Below, piece after piece: positions 1-7,645 of a stretch of DNA of 26,473 nucleotides. The notes under the pieces were generated by a model. It had not been told where the DNA came from. It worked only from the letters and a program-made list of their open reading frames with translations, and did no database searches. Source of the stretch: JAAZNV01 sp035358315 (lineage in GTDB: Bacteria > Patescibacteriota > WWE3 > UBA101185 > UBA10185); NCBI GenBank assembly GCA_035358315.1, contig DAOPPB010000011.1, positions 1-26,473 on the forward strand, in the 5' to 3' direction. Made by a program: the position numbers and the translations under genes. The number at the start of each line of letters is the position of its first letter. The stretch's first letter is position 1.

Positions 1-345
1 GCCCCTCTGGCTGGTCATACTCTTATACCAGCTACCCGTCATAGGCTTGGTAGGCCTTTATCCAACCAACTACCTGATAGGCCGTAGGCTCATTTCCAAG
101 CGATAAAATTTTTAAAACCGACGACATAGCTTGATTTCTCAAACTATGAATCGATTGTAAAGTTATTATCTTTAGTGTTTCCACCACATAAGGAATTACC
201 CCGCCTTTCGGCGGGCTGTGCCTTACTTGAAGGTAGATTCCTACGTATTACTCAGCCGTTCGCCACCCGCTTGCGCGAGTTTGACTTGCATACCTTAAGC
301 ACGCCGCTAGCATTCACCCTGAACTAGGATCGAATTCTTAACAAA
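1..345 (-). rRNA. rrs: 16S ribosomal RNA, 5' portion (partial)
   Basis: Small-subunit rRNA running off the left edge, so only about the first 315 E. coli-equivalent positions are present. On the reverse strand I read a 27F-like site (AGAATTCGATCCTAG), then GCTAGCGGCGTGC, ATGCAAGTC, GGCGAACGGCTGAGTAA and, near the edge, TAGCTGG...ATGACCAGCC, in the usual 16S order. The mature 5' end is placed near 345 by aligning with E. coli position 1. The 27F site differs from the universal primer at four positions and the V1 helix is short, which fits a CPR bacterium. It is preceded by its own promoter (495-523) and a leader hairpin (356-395). No intron is visible in this part. The 3' end with the anti-Shine-Dalgarno lies outside the window. 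Confidence 0.95.
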
Positions 346-355
346 AAGCTTTAAT

Positions 356-395
356 GCTTAAAACATCCATAAATGCGTAGATGGATGTTAAAAGC
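356..395 (-). other. rRNA leader hairpin just upstream of 16S
   Basis: Inverted repeat: AACATCCAT pairs with ATGGATGTT across a 10-nt loop, extended after two mismatches by GCTT/AAGC. It lies about 10 nt upstream of the predicted mature 16S 5' end, where precursor-processing structures commonly sit. A processing role (RNase III-like) is inference. Confidence 0.5.
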
Positions 396-441
396 ACCCG
401 TTCTTTTCACCTCACAAATCTTGTATTTAATGAGTTAAAAC

Positions 442-469
442 TCTATAAAAGGAAGTTTTCAAAGTGCAA
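442..469 (-). promoter_or_regulatory. Possible second rRNA promoter P2
   Basis: On the minus strand TTGCAC (464-469), 16-bp spacer, TATAGA (442-447), downstream of P1. Tandem promoters are common for rRNA operons, but this match is weaker and may be chance in AT-rich DNA. Confidence 0.3.
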
Positions 470-494
470 GAGTGAATTCTACTTCAATGCAAAA

Positions 495-523
495 TAAATA
501 TCAACAACTTATTCGCATGTCAA
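495..523 (-). promoter_or_regulatory. Candidate rRNA promoter P1
   Basis: Read on the minus strand: TTGACA (518-523), 17-bp spacer, TATTTA (495-500), with TGA directly before the -10 (extended -10). It lies between the end of the polyamine gene and the 16S 5' end, giving a leader of about 140 nt. It is one of only two places in the window with a near-consensus -35; the other drives the candidate ncRNA. Confidence 0.65.
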
Positions 524-534
524 TAAGCAGTTAA

Positions 535-1875
535 TTATTCAACGAAAAGAACATCAATTTTTTCGGTTTCAAAACCTTTTTTCATAGTAGTATAAAGATC
601 GTCTTTATTAAAAATAGGCGTGCAGGATACAAGATCTATATGCACCGAACTATATTCCGGCCAAGTATGCATGGTCAAATTTGAACTGGCTAAGATAAAG
701 CTAACGGTCATACCGCCGCCCCGAAACTCAGTTACCTTTCTGTCAATTACCTTTAATCTGTGAACTTTACAAATATTTTCTAATATGTTTAACAGCCTTC
801 TTTTGGAGAAGATAATTTCTTTTTTAACATCAAAGATTTTTAAAACCAAGTGATCTACAAATGGAAATTTTTCATCTAAAGATTTTTCATTTTCAAAAGT
901 GTATATGTTTTTAGAATCCGTTACCCCTGGCGACCTGGTAAATCTATTTGCTTTTAATATATACAAAGAGCTGGCATTGCCGATGGATTCAGCACCGGAA
1001 TATCTGGCGAATTTCTCTATTCTATCTTCAATAGAAAATCCATATCTGTTTATTAACTCCTGAACTTTCAATAACTTTTCAGGAGATTTAAAACTGCAAC
1101 CAAAATACATGAAAACATACTTGCCCTTAAAATCCTTCACAGAACCGAGCAGCTCTGTTGCTCTCTGCAGAAACAAATTAACCCCGATTTTGGTATATGG
1201 TGGGTCAAAAACTACCGTATCAAAATTCCCTGCAAATTGTTTTTCCAAATAATTTCTGACATCAAAAGCAACAGCCCTTACATTTCTCAAATTATTTTCA
1301 CCGGCATAAGAATTTATAAAATTAACGATATCTTTGTCTATGTCAAAAACGGTAATATTCTTATATTCCTTATTCAAAAAGGCCAGAGATAAAGAATTAA
1401 GATCATCGTCTCCGATAAAAGCTATTGATTTATTCTTCACTACCCCCTTCTCCATCATAATTTTTGATTTTGCGTATGTCGTTTCGGCTGTTGCAATAAA
1501 CTGATCAAATTCTCTTTTTGGTTTTAGATCAAATTTGTTTTTAATTCCTCTGATTCCTTCAACGTCCTTACGATAAGAATCTTCAGAATAAAAATTAAAC
1601 TTTTCTACCAAAGACCATGAATAAGGTTTCAAATCCAAGCCTGTTAGCAATCTAATTCCATAATTGCTAACTCGTATGTTTTCACCTTTATTTTCGACCA
1701 AAAGAAAGGAAACGGACTGTTTAAATCTTCTTAAAGTTTCTTTCGGCAAACCCGTCAGATCAATTAATTTTCTTCCGGTCAATTCCTTATCAGTCTTTAG
1801 TATGTAAAGCAAACCCTCTATTTCGCAGTCCCGAAGATCGGGGTTGGCATTCCCTATCCTATTTAGTATATCCAT
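535..1875 (-). CDS. BpsA-SpeD fusion: branched-chain polyamine synthase with C-terminal AdoMet decarboxylase-like domain
   Basis: 446 aa. Residues about 1-80 look like a winged-helix domain. Residues about 90-320 match the BpsA (DUF43) aminopropyltransferase fold, with the diagnostic GDDD at 155-158 and DPPY at 224-227. Residues about 337-446 resemble a class 1B SpeD proenzyme: a serine at 398 in the place of the pyruvoyl-forming residue, then MHTWPE (402-407) and Cys418 at the same 20-residue spacing as the T. maritima enzyme. BpsA adds aminopropyl groups from decarboxylated AdoMet to spermidine; SpeD makes that donor, so the fusion would join two consecutive steps. Oddities: the residue before the processing serine is Ser rather than Glu, and the next is Asn rather than His. 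The ATG at 1875 is chosen because a TAAAAT box ends 7 nt upstream. Family assignment is strong; substrate and processing are inferred. Confidence 0.85.
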   Translation of the reverse strand: MDILNRIGNANPDLRDCEIEGLLYILKTDKELTGRKLIDLTGLPKETLRRFKQSVSFLLVENKGENIRVSNYGIRLLTGLDLKPYSWSLVEKFNFYSEDSYRKDVEGIRGIKNKFDLKPKREFDQFIATAETTYAKSKIMMEKGVVKNKSIAFIGDDDLNSLSLAFLNKEYKNITVFDIDKDIVNFINSYAGENNLRNVRAVAFDVRNYLEKQFAGNFDTVVFDPPYTKIGVNLFLQRATELLGSVKDFKGKYVFMYFGCSFKSPEKLLKVQELINRYGFSIEDRIEKFARYSGAESIGNASSLYILKANRFTRSPGVTDSKNIYTFENEKSLDEKFPFVDHLVLKIFDVKKEIIFSKRRLLNILENICKVHRLKVIDRKVTEFRGGGMTVSFILASSNLTMHTWPEYSSVHIDLVSCTPIFNKDDLYTTMKKGFETEKIDVLFVE

Positions 1876-1882
1876 ACTCTAC

Positions 1883-1888
1883 ATTTTA
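1883..1888 (-). promoter_or_regulatory. -10 box, leaderless start of bpsA-speD
   Basis: TAAAAT on the minus strand followed by 7 nt and then the ATG at 1875, so transcription should begin at or next to the start codon. No convincing -35. Confidence 0.55.
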
Positions 1889-2016
1889 CTACGTGAAAAA
1901 GATTTACCCTAAAATTCTACTTTCGGGAGATATCTACGAGTTGTAAAAAGTTCGCTATGGTTTAAAAACAAAATATCGCCAAAATTTTCAACTTATTTCT
2001 TACTTCCGACTATACT

Positions 2017-4317
2017 ATGAAACAAAATAAAACCAGAAAGCTCGGATACTATTTGAACACACTGCTAACAATATTTATCTTTCTTTTTGTAACAACAAAA
2101 ATAGGATCTGATAGTTTACGGGCGGAAGCCGCATGGGAAAAAATCTCATCCATAAACGCAAATCGTATAACATCCCTGGAAAAGACGCCGTGGGGTATTT
2201 TAGCCGGAGAATTTGATTCAAGAACTTTTCTGCAACCGCCACCGAATAATGCACTCTTCTTATCAAGAGACTCGGGAGAAACATGGGAAAAGATAGGACT
2301 AGATGAAAGAGGGATACTGGATATTAAGTATTACGCAGGAAAAATATACGTCGCCACTTATTATGTAGTAAATAACTCCTATGGAATATTTGTTTCCGAA
2401 GACGGGGGTACTACCTGGTATAACATCTGGAATGGCCCATCGACAAATGAGATAGATAGAGATAGCGAAACGATTTATGTAGGATCTACAAGTTATGGAC
2501 CATACGTTTCGTCGGACAATGGATTAACGTGGAGGAAAGTTTTTGATTCAAGCGGACGGGAGCTGGAAGTATTAGCGCTGGAAAGTTCAGAGGATATTAC
2601 TCTGGTTTCTTTGCCAACTCATGTCTACAAGACAACGGATCATGGAGAAACTTGGAGTGAAATAGATCAATTAAAAAACAAAAGTATCATTTCATTCTGT
2701 ATTAACGGAAACGTGATATTCGCCGGGTCCCGAGTAACGGAAGGATTATACATATCCACTAATGGAGGAGAAACATGGGTAAAAGTTTCAAGCTTCGGTA
2801 ATAATGGCGTAAATAAAATAACTTACCTTAACGGCCGTTACTACACTATCAAATATAGTTTTGAAGATTACAAATATTATATATATGTCTCTTCGGATAC
2901 AGGAAAAACGTGGGTAAGCTCCGACCCAAATATGTCTTCGGCCGATAGAATGATGGATTTACTCCCGATTTCTTCTTCCGACCAACCTTTTATTCTGGCG
3001 AGTGTCCTGATTAACGGGATATACAGATATGATATACCAACAGAAACGGTAAAATCTCCCTTTTTAAAAATTCCCTGGAACTATGAAGACGAAAACGAAG
3101 TGACCGATAAGATAACTTCTTTCTTTGANNNNNNNNNNNNNNNNNNNNNNNNNNNNNNNNNNNNNNNNNNNNNNNNNNNNNNNNNNNNNNNNNNNNNNNN
3201 NNNNNNNNNNNNNNNNNNNNNNNNNNNNATAGATCATAGGAACGGGTATCAAACAACTTACATGCATCTTCAAAACGACGGCCTAATAACTAAATTAAAC
3301 AGTGTATGGGTAAACGACGGGGATATTATAGGAAAAGTGGGATTAACCGGAAGAACTTCGGGACCGCACCTTCATTTCGAACTAACCAAGGATAGAGATA
3401 TGGATGGAAATTTTCTGAACGATTTCCCATCCGGAAGAGTTGATCCGTTCGGGTGGAAACCATACGATATACTTGATCCCTGGGGTACTTTTTCTTGGAA
3501 AGATGCTTTGGGAAGCCATAGCGGAAGCGACAGCCTTTACTTATGGACCGTTAAAAACAGGGAAAACTCCGGGGTAATTTCTCCAGGTACGGGCCCCAAC
3601 GATAAAAACTACATGGAGGTAGGAAACAAAAGAATTGAATTCGAAAGCTTAAAAGAAACATTCAGGGTTAATTTTCTTTCTTACATACAACCGACTCTAA
3701 ATCTATCATCAAAAATAGAAAAATACATAGAAAATACATCTTTTGTTCTGCAGGTTTTCGACCACAACGGATACATCGTTACAAATCTTGAAAACCCGAT
3801 AAAAATTACACTGACTATTTCCCGTGAGTGTTTGGAAAATGTCAAACCACAAAGTATTAAATTATATTTTTGGAACGATACATCAAGAATATGGGAAGCT
3901 GTTTCAAGTTTCTTTGACGAACAAACTAACAAAATCACAGCCACTGTAAACCATTTAAGCTGGTTTGCCGCCTTTGGAGAAAAAAACGATTCGAACCCGC
4001 CAAATACCTTAATATTAGTATCCGGAAGTCAGACAGATGGGTGGTTCAATGAGTTTCCGCTGATCCAATTTTTCTATGACGGGGGCGACGAGATAAATAT
4101 AAAGAACACGCTTTACTCAACTGATAATGGAGATGGTTGGGATAACTATAATCAGCCTTTTCATGTAGAAAAAGATGGGATTGTCAATCTGCTCTATAAA
4201 TCAATAGATGAAAACGACAATATAGAACCGGAAAAAAACTATGTTTTACATATAAACACAAACGGAAAACAAACAGACAGAATAAGAGTGAGAAACGCTT
4301 CATTTAAAACCCGATGA
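2017..4317 (+). CDS. Secreted Asp-box propeller / M23 metallopeptidase protein (interrupted by assembly gap)
   Basis: About 766 aa across a run of Ns. Residues 1-38 are a signal peptide (basic start, hydrophobic stretch, AEA cleavage site). Residues about 80-300 hold six Asp-box (BNR) repeats of the type S-x-D-x-G-x-T-W at 83, 127, 165, 206, 247 and 292, so probably a beta-propeller as in sialidase or YCF48 folds. After the gap, 405-456 is the C half of an M23 (LytM-type) zinc peptidase with His417 and the HLH at 451-453. The first zinc-ligand motif would lie in the gap. Residues about 610-660 form a beta module ending in NHLSWFAAFG, and about 685-750 resemble an OmpL47-like repeat. Likely exported and acting on peptidoglycan or the cell surface. 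The piece before the gap resembles the linker that often precedes M23 domains, so one gene is likelier than two joined by chance. Confidence 0.75.
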   Translation: MKQNKTRKLGYYLNTLLTIFIFLFVTTKIGSDSLRAEAAWEKISSINANRITSLEKTPWGILAGEFDSRTFLQPPPNNALFLSRDSGETWEKIGLDERGILDIKYYAGKIYVATYYVVNNSYGIFVSEDGGTTWYNIWNGPSTNEIDRDSETIYVGSTSYGPYVSSDNGLTWRKVFDSSGRELEVLALESSEDITLVSLPTHVYKTTDHGETWSEIDQLKNKSIISFCINGNVIFAGSRVTEGLYISTNGGETWVKVSSFGNNGVNKITYLNGRYYTIKYSFEDYKYYIYVSSDTGKTWVSSDPNMSSADRMMDLLPISSSDQPFILASVLINGIYRYDIPTETVKSPFLKIPWNYEDENEVTDKITSFFXXXXXXXXXXXXXXXXXXXXXXXXXXXXXXXXXXIDHRNGYQTTYMHLQNDGLITKLNSVWVNDGDIIGKVGLTGRTSGPHLHFELTKDRDMDGNFLNDFPSGRVDPFGWKPYDILDPWGTFSWKDALGSHSGSDSLYLWTVKNRENSGVISPGTGPNDKNYMEVGNKRIEFESLKETFRVNFLSYIQPTLNLSSKIEKYIENTSFVLQVFDHNGYIVTNLENPIKITLTISRECLENVKPQSIKLYFWNDTSRIWEAVSSFFDEQTNKITATVNHLSWFAAFGEKNDSNPPNTLILVSGSQTDGWFNEFPLIQFFYDGGDEINIKNTLYSTDNGDGWDNYNQPFHVEKDGIVNLLYKSIDENDNIEPEKNYVLHINTNGKQTDRIRVRNASFKTR
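3129..3228. other. Assembly gap (100 Ns)
   Basis: Exactly 100 Ns, the conventional length for a gap of unknown size. The reading frame stays open across it, but frame and protein length in between are not real data. Confidence 0.99.
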
Positions 4318-4357
4318 GCAGTATAAAACGGTGTAATCGGAGACCAAAATACACGTG

Positions 4358-4393
4358 ATAAGAGATAAGAAGGTTTACCTACTCTTATTTTTC
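4358..4393 (+). terminator. Weak candidate terminator after the M23 gene
   Basis: ATAAGAG (4358-4364) pairs with CTCTTAT (4382-4388) around a 17-nt loop and is followed by four Ts. The stem is short and AT-rich, and its right arm overlaps the stop of the convergent gene. Confidence 0.3.
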
Positions 4394-4873
4394 CCGGACG
4401 CAGAAAGAAACCACCTCGGTCATAGCACCGACGATATCGTTAATAATATCTAAAGCCTCGTTGTACTCAAGTTTTTTAAAATTGTGCGGAAAATAATGAA
4501 AAACAGTATTTCTGCCCCTCTTCCACGCATCCCAAAGCCTTTGAGCTAAATTCTTCCCTCCTTTAGTATATCCGCAAACCTTATCGTATACGCTCGTGTT
4601 ATCTTGATAGTTCGGATTGAGCAACCTGCCAATTCTGATTTCATCTCCATAATACTCATCCTCCGTTATCAAACCTATGTCTAACAAAAACCTCTTTAAA
4701 AATCCTTCGTAAGCCTTGGCAAAAGGGAAAACAATAAAAGAATAATCCGAAATATCGGCGTGCTCTTTATTTTTATAAACAAAGGTCAATATTGTCTCAC
4801 CATCTTCAATCAAATCTCTAACTTCCGGAGACATGTAGTTCCAAAGGGCAGAATTTCTATCAATAACCTGCAT
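4385..4873 (-). CDS. HEPN-domain protein resembling the RnlA toxin C-terminus
   Basis: 162 aa from the ATG at 4873 (an in-frame TTG at 4882 would add three residues). The protein is mostly helical. Near residue 121 (ATG numbering) it carries R-N-T-V-F-H, the R-x4-H signature of HEPN ribonucleases with the usual polar residue after Arg. It also has a KAYEGFLK segment like the conserved helix of RnlA-family toxins, where an Arg-x4-His pair and an upstream Glu form the active site. It would cleave RNA if active. It lacks the N-terminal domains of full RnlA, and no RnlB- or MNT-like antitoxin is adjacent. ATG chosen because TATTAT (4882-4887) lies 8 nt upstream. HEPN assignment is moderate; toxin function is inference. 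Confidence 0.6.
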   Translation of the reverse strand: MQVIDRNSALWNYMSPEVRDLIEDGETILTFVYKNKEHADISDYSFIVFPFAKAYEGFLKRFLLDIGLITEDEYYGDEIRIGRLLNPNYQDNTSVYDKVCGYTKGGKNLAQRLWDAWKRGRNTVFHYFPHNFKKLEYNEALDIINDIVGAMTEVVSFCVREK

Positions 4874-4881
4874 ACCACACA

Positions 4882-4887
4882 ATAATA
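4882..4887 (-). promoter_or_regulatory. -10-like box before the HEPN gene
   Basis: TATTAT on the minus strand, 8 nt before the ATG at 4873. It would give a leader of one or two nucleotides. Weak without a -35. Confidence 0.35.
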
Positions 4888-5000
4888 AACCATGCAGTCT
4901 AGAATTAAAACACTCATTTACACCTTTTTAATTTTTGATGGAAAAGCAGAAAATGTAACCAACTAATTTCCCCGCGTAATAATGGATCATATAGAGGATG

Positions 5001-5510
5001 CTACTCAATATCAGAAAAAACTACAGCATCATCGAAAAACCCGCTGTTCAAATTATCAACCGGAATAATAGCTGCTCTGTAAGTTTTTCCTCCAAAAGAA
5101 AAATCCTTAATATAAGCACCGTCAATATTATCTTTAACAGACACATTAAATAACCTATCACTTGAATTCCAGCCTCCCCCAACATAGATTTTCAAAAATT
5201 TGTATGACTGCCAATCAGACGAGTATCTGATTGTTATAGATTGTTCCTCTCCCCCACCCCCACTCGTTTTGTCCAAAAATTTTCCCGAATCTAAAGACTC
5301 AACACACTGTTCTTCATCCTCACACAAGTATTTAAACATATCCCAAGAGCCATTTTTTGAAATCACTTTAACTATCAAACCCGGAGCGCCAGTTTTTGCC
5401 CCCTTGACATCATCGGAATTTTTTCCTGAATATAACAGCCAAAAAGCGATCGGGACAACTAAAAATACTGCTACAATAATAATCAATGTAACTGACACCT
5501 TCTTTTTCAT
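5001..5510 (-). CDS. Membrane-anchored hypothetical protein
   Basis: 169 aa from the ATG at 5510, which begins MKKK and leads straight into one hydrophobic segment (residues about 6-26), followed by an extracytoplasmic domain. Longer in-frame starts at 5555 and 5597 would put a non-hydrophobic tail in front of the anchor and are less likely. The exposed part has two cysteines (CEDEEQC) that could form a disulfide, a Gly/Glu-rich linker and beta-strand-rich sequence around ITIRYSSDWQSYKFLKIYVGG. I do not recognise the family. It lies on the same strand upstream of the HEPN gene with a gap of about 130 bp and is divergent from the glycosyltransferase. A surface role is all that can be inferred. 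Confidence 0.65.
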   Translation of the reverse strand: MKKKVSVTLIIIVAVFLVVPIAFWLLYSGKNSDDVKGAKTGAPGLIVKVISKNGSWDMFKYLCEDEEQCVESLDSGKFLDKTSGGGGEEQSITIRYSSDWQSYKFLKIYVGGGWNSSDRLFNVSVKDNIDGAYIKDFSFGGKTYRAAIIPVDNLNSGFFDDAVVFSDIE

Positions 5511-5614
5511 AATTAAATGAATCCACAATTTATACCGCGTGTCAATAGTTTTCATATATTTTAAAGGGAAAGCGGAATTTCCGATACAAAAAAACAAAAT
5601 CGAGGCATGTACGA

Positions 5615-5620
5615 TATAAT
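5615..5620 (+). promoter_or_regulatory. -10 box, leaderless start of the glycosyltransferase
   Basis: Perfect TATAAT, then 6 nt, then ATG at 5627. No clear -35 at 17 bp. Confidence 0.6.
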
Positions 5621-5626
5621 AAGAAC

Positions 5627-6754
5627 ATGGAAAAACCTAGAATAGCTTTGGCACATGAGTTTCTCACGCAATATGGAGGGGCGGAAAAAACCATTGAGGC
5701 AATAGCAGAAATATTTACGGAGGCCCCGATATATACAGCCAAATATAATCCGGCTAAAATGCCAGATTCTATAAACGAAAGAAGAATAATTTATCCAAAA
5801 GGAGTAGTGAACAAGATATCGGAAAAATTATTTTTCCTGCTAAGAATGCCTACCATATTTGAGAGTTTCGACTTCCGTGATTATGACATAGTAATTTCCA
5901 GCGGAACAACATGGAACAAAGGAATTCTAACAAAACCAGATCAAGTACATATAACTTATATACATACGCCACCGAGATTTTTATACAAGTATTCTCAGGA
6001 AGGAACAAAATGGCAAAAACCTCCGTTTAAACCTTTTTACAGCTATATAGTGAATTTCTTAAGATTATGGGACTATGTAGCAGCCCAAAGACCTGACTAT
6101 CTCGTAACGAATTCCGAAACAACAAGAAGGAGAATACAAAAGTTTTATGGAAGAGACGCAAAAATTATATATCCACCGGTTGATCTTAATTTTAAAGTAA
6201 ATAATGGGTTCAAAAAAACGGAAGTTCCGTACTTTTTGGCAATAGGAAGATTATCAAAATATAAAAATTTTGAACTTTTAGTTAGAACTTTCAACAAAAT
6301 AAAATACCCCCTCGTAATAGTAGGAACAGGAATGGAGGAAAGGAGATTAAAATCAATTGCCGGCGAAAATATAATTTTCAAAGGAAACTTGTCCGACGGG
6401 GAAAAACACAAGCTACTTGACGGATGTCTTGGCTTAATAAACCCTGTTGTTGACGAAGATTTCGGAATTGTACCAATAGAAGCTATGGCTCATGGAAAAC
6501 CCGTATTAGCACACAAATCCGGAGGGCACCTGGAAACCATAATAGACGGGGAAACAGGAATTTTCTTTGAAAAAGCTGATATTACTTCCCTATCCGAACG
6601 ATTACTTGATTTTGAACAGATGATTAAAAACAGAAAATTTGATCACGAAAAAATAAAAGCCCACGCTCAAAAATACTCAAAGGAAAGATTCAAAATAGAA
6701 TTTGAAAATTTTGTAAGAGAAAAGTGGGAAGAACATAAAAAAGCAAATGCCTGA
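5627..6754 (+). CDS. Glycosyltransferase family 4
   Basis: 375 aa, GT-B fold. The N-terminal acceptor domain starts with a strand and a Gly-rich turn (GGAEK, 17-21). The C-terminal nucleotide-sugar domain begins about residue 200, with Arg208 and Lys213 (GRLSKYK) and the E-x7-E motif at Glu277/Glu285 (EDFGIVPIEAMAHGKPV), typical of retaining GT4 enzymes. The nearest families are WbaZ-like mannosyl- or hexosyltransferases, so it probably builds a surface polysaccharide or glycolipid on the cytoplasmic face of the membrane. Donor and acceptor cannot be read from sequence. Its stop overlaps the mutM start by 8 nt, so the two genes are co-transcribed and probably translationally coupled, although their functions are unrelated. 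Confidence 0.9.
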   Translation: MEKPRIALAHEFLTQYGGAEKTIEAIAEIFTEAPIYTAKYNPAKMPDSINERRIIYPKGVVNKISEKLFFLLRMPTIFESFDFRDYDIVISSGTTWNKGILTKPDQVHITYIHTPPRFLYKYSQEGTKWQKPPFKPFYSYIVNFLRLWDYVAAQRPDYLVTNSETTRRRIQKFYGRDAKIIYPPVDLNFKVNNGFKKTEVPYFLAIGRLSKYKNFELLVRTFNKIKYPLVIVGTGMEERRLKSIAGENIIFKGNLSDGEKHKLLDGCLGLINPVVDEDFGIVPIEAMAHGKPVLAHKSGGHLETIIDGETGIFFEKADITSLSERLLDFEQMIKNRKFDHEKIKAHAQKYSKERFKIEFENFVREKWEEHKKANA

Positions 6755-7625
6755 ACTTCCGGAAGTACATACAATTTCACAGGATCTGAAAAAAAATATC
6801 ATCGGATACGAGATAAAAAGTATTAAAATCTCACCAGACTATAAGATACCAGAAACAGAAAAAATAAAGCTGGCAAAATTAGGGGGCAAAAAAATTTCCG
6901 ATGTGGGAAGAATAGCTAAAAATATCGTTATAAAACTGTCCGAAAATGATTTTTTGATATTTCACTTGGCTATGAGCGGAAGAATTTTACTCCGGTCATC
7001 AAAGGAAGAAAAAGACAATTGGACAAAAATTGTGTTCGAAATTTCAAAAAACGAAGAAACCAAATATCTGAAGTTCTGCGATATGCGTCAGTTCGGAAAA
7101 ATAAAAGTGATGGACGGGCAATCATTAGAAGAAATGAAAAACAAATATGGGTTAGATGTTTTAGACAAGAATACAACGACGGAAAAATTCCTAAAGGCAA
7201 TAAAATCAAAAAACACAAATATAAAAAACGCTCTTATGGATCAGAAAATTATATCCGGAGTTGGAAACATCTACGCAACAGACGCCTTATTTCTGGCCGG
7301 AATAAATCCCCAAACCCGCACGAAAAACTTAAATTTACAAAACGGCCAACATCTGCTTAATAGCCTACGTCAAGTTTTAAAAGAAGGAATAAAAAACAGA
7401 GGCGCTACTCTACCCGATGAAATGTATGTGGATATATTCGGAAAACCCGGAAATCAGCAAAATCACTTTAAAATCTACGGAAAGAAAATATGCCCGAAAT
7501 GCGGGTCACCCGTGTCTTTCGAGAAAATAAACGGAAGAGGAACCTATTTTTGCCCCGTGTGCCAACCACTGATAGAAAATACTAAAACTTCGGACGAATC
7601 TCCTATCCAAAAGAGGTTTTTATGA
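6747..7625 (+). CDS. mutM: Formamidopyrimidine-DNA glycosylase (Fpg/MutM)
   Basis: 292 aa. It removes oxidised purines such as 8-oxoguanine and cuts the abasic site. The catalytic N-terminus MPELPEV is intact (Pro2 and Glu3), so the ATG at 6747 must be the real start even though it overlaps the preceding gene by 8 nt. Lys58 lies in the expected beta-hairpin (RIAKN). HLAMSG is the conserved core motif, and the helix-two-turn-helix includes DQKIISGVGNIYA. A C-terminal zinc finger has Cys249, Cys252, Cys269 and Cys272. About 20 residues extend beyond the zinc finger. It lies between the glycosyltransferase and recF in one transcription unit. Confidence 0.97.
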   Translation: MPELPEVHTISQDLKKNIIGYEIKSIKISPDYKIPETEKIKLAKLGGKKISDVGRIAKNIVIKLSENDFLIFHLAMSGRILLRSSKEEKDNWTKIVFEISKNEETKYLKFCDMRQFGKIKVMDGQSLEEMKNKYGLDVLDKNTTTEKFLKAIKSKNTNIKNALMDQKIISGVGNIYATDALFLAGINPQTRTKNLNLQNGQHLLNSLRQVLKEGIKNRGATLPDEMYVDIFGKPGNQQNHFKIYGKKICPKCGSPVSFEKINGRGTYFCPVCQPLIENTKTSDESPIQKRFL

Positions 7626-7645
7626 AGATCTTTTTGCAAAACTAA

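Noticed and set aside
2011..2016. TATACT directly abutting the ATG of the M23 gene
   Set aside because: A -10 box there would start transcription inside the coding region, and the signal peptide needs this ATG. Probably coincidence, so not counted as a leaderless case.
5511..5597. Upstream starts of the membrane-anchored hypothetical
   Set aside because: They would place a polar tail before the signal anchor; MKKK at 5510 is the natural start.
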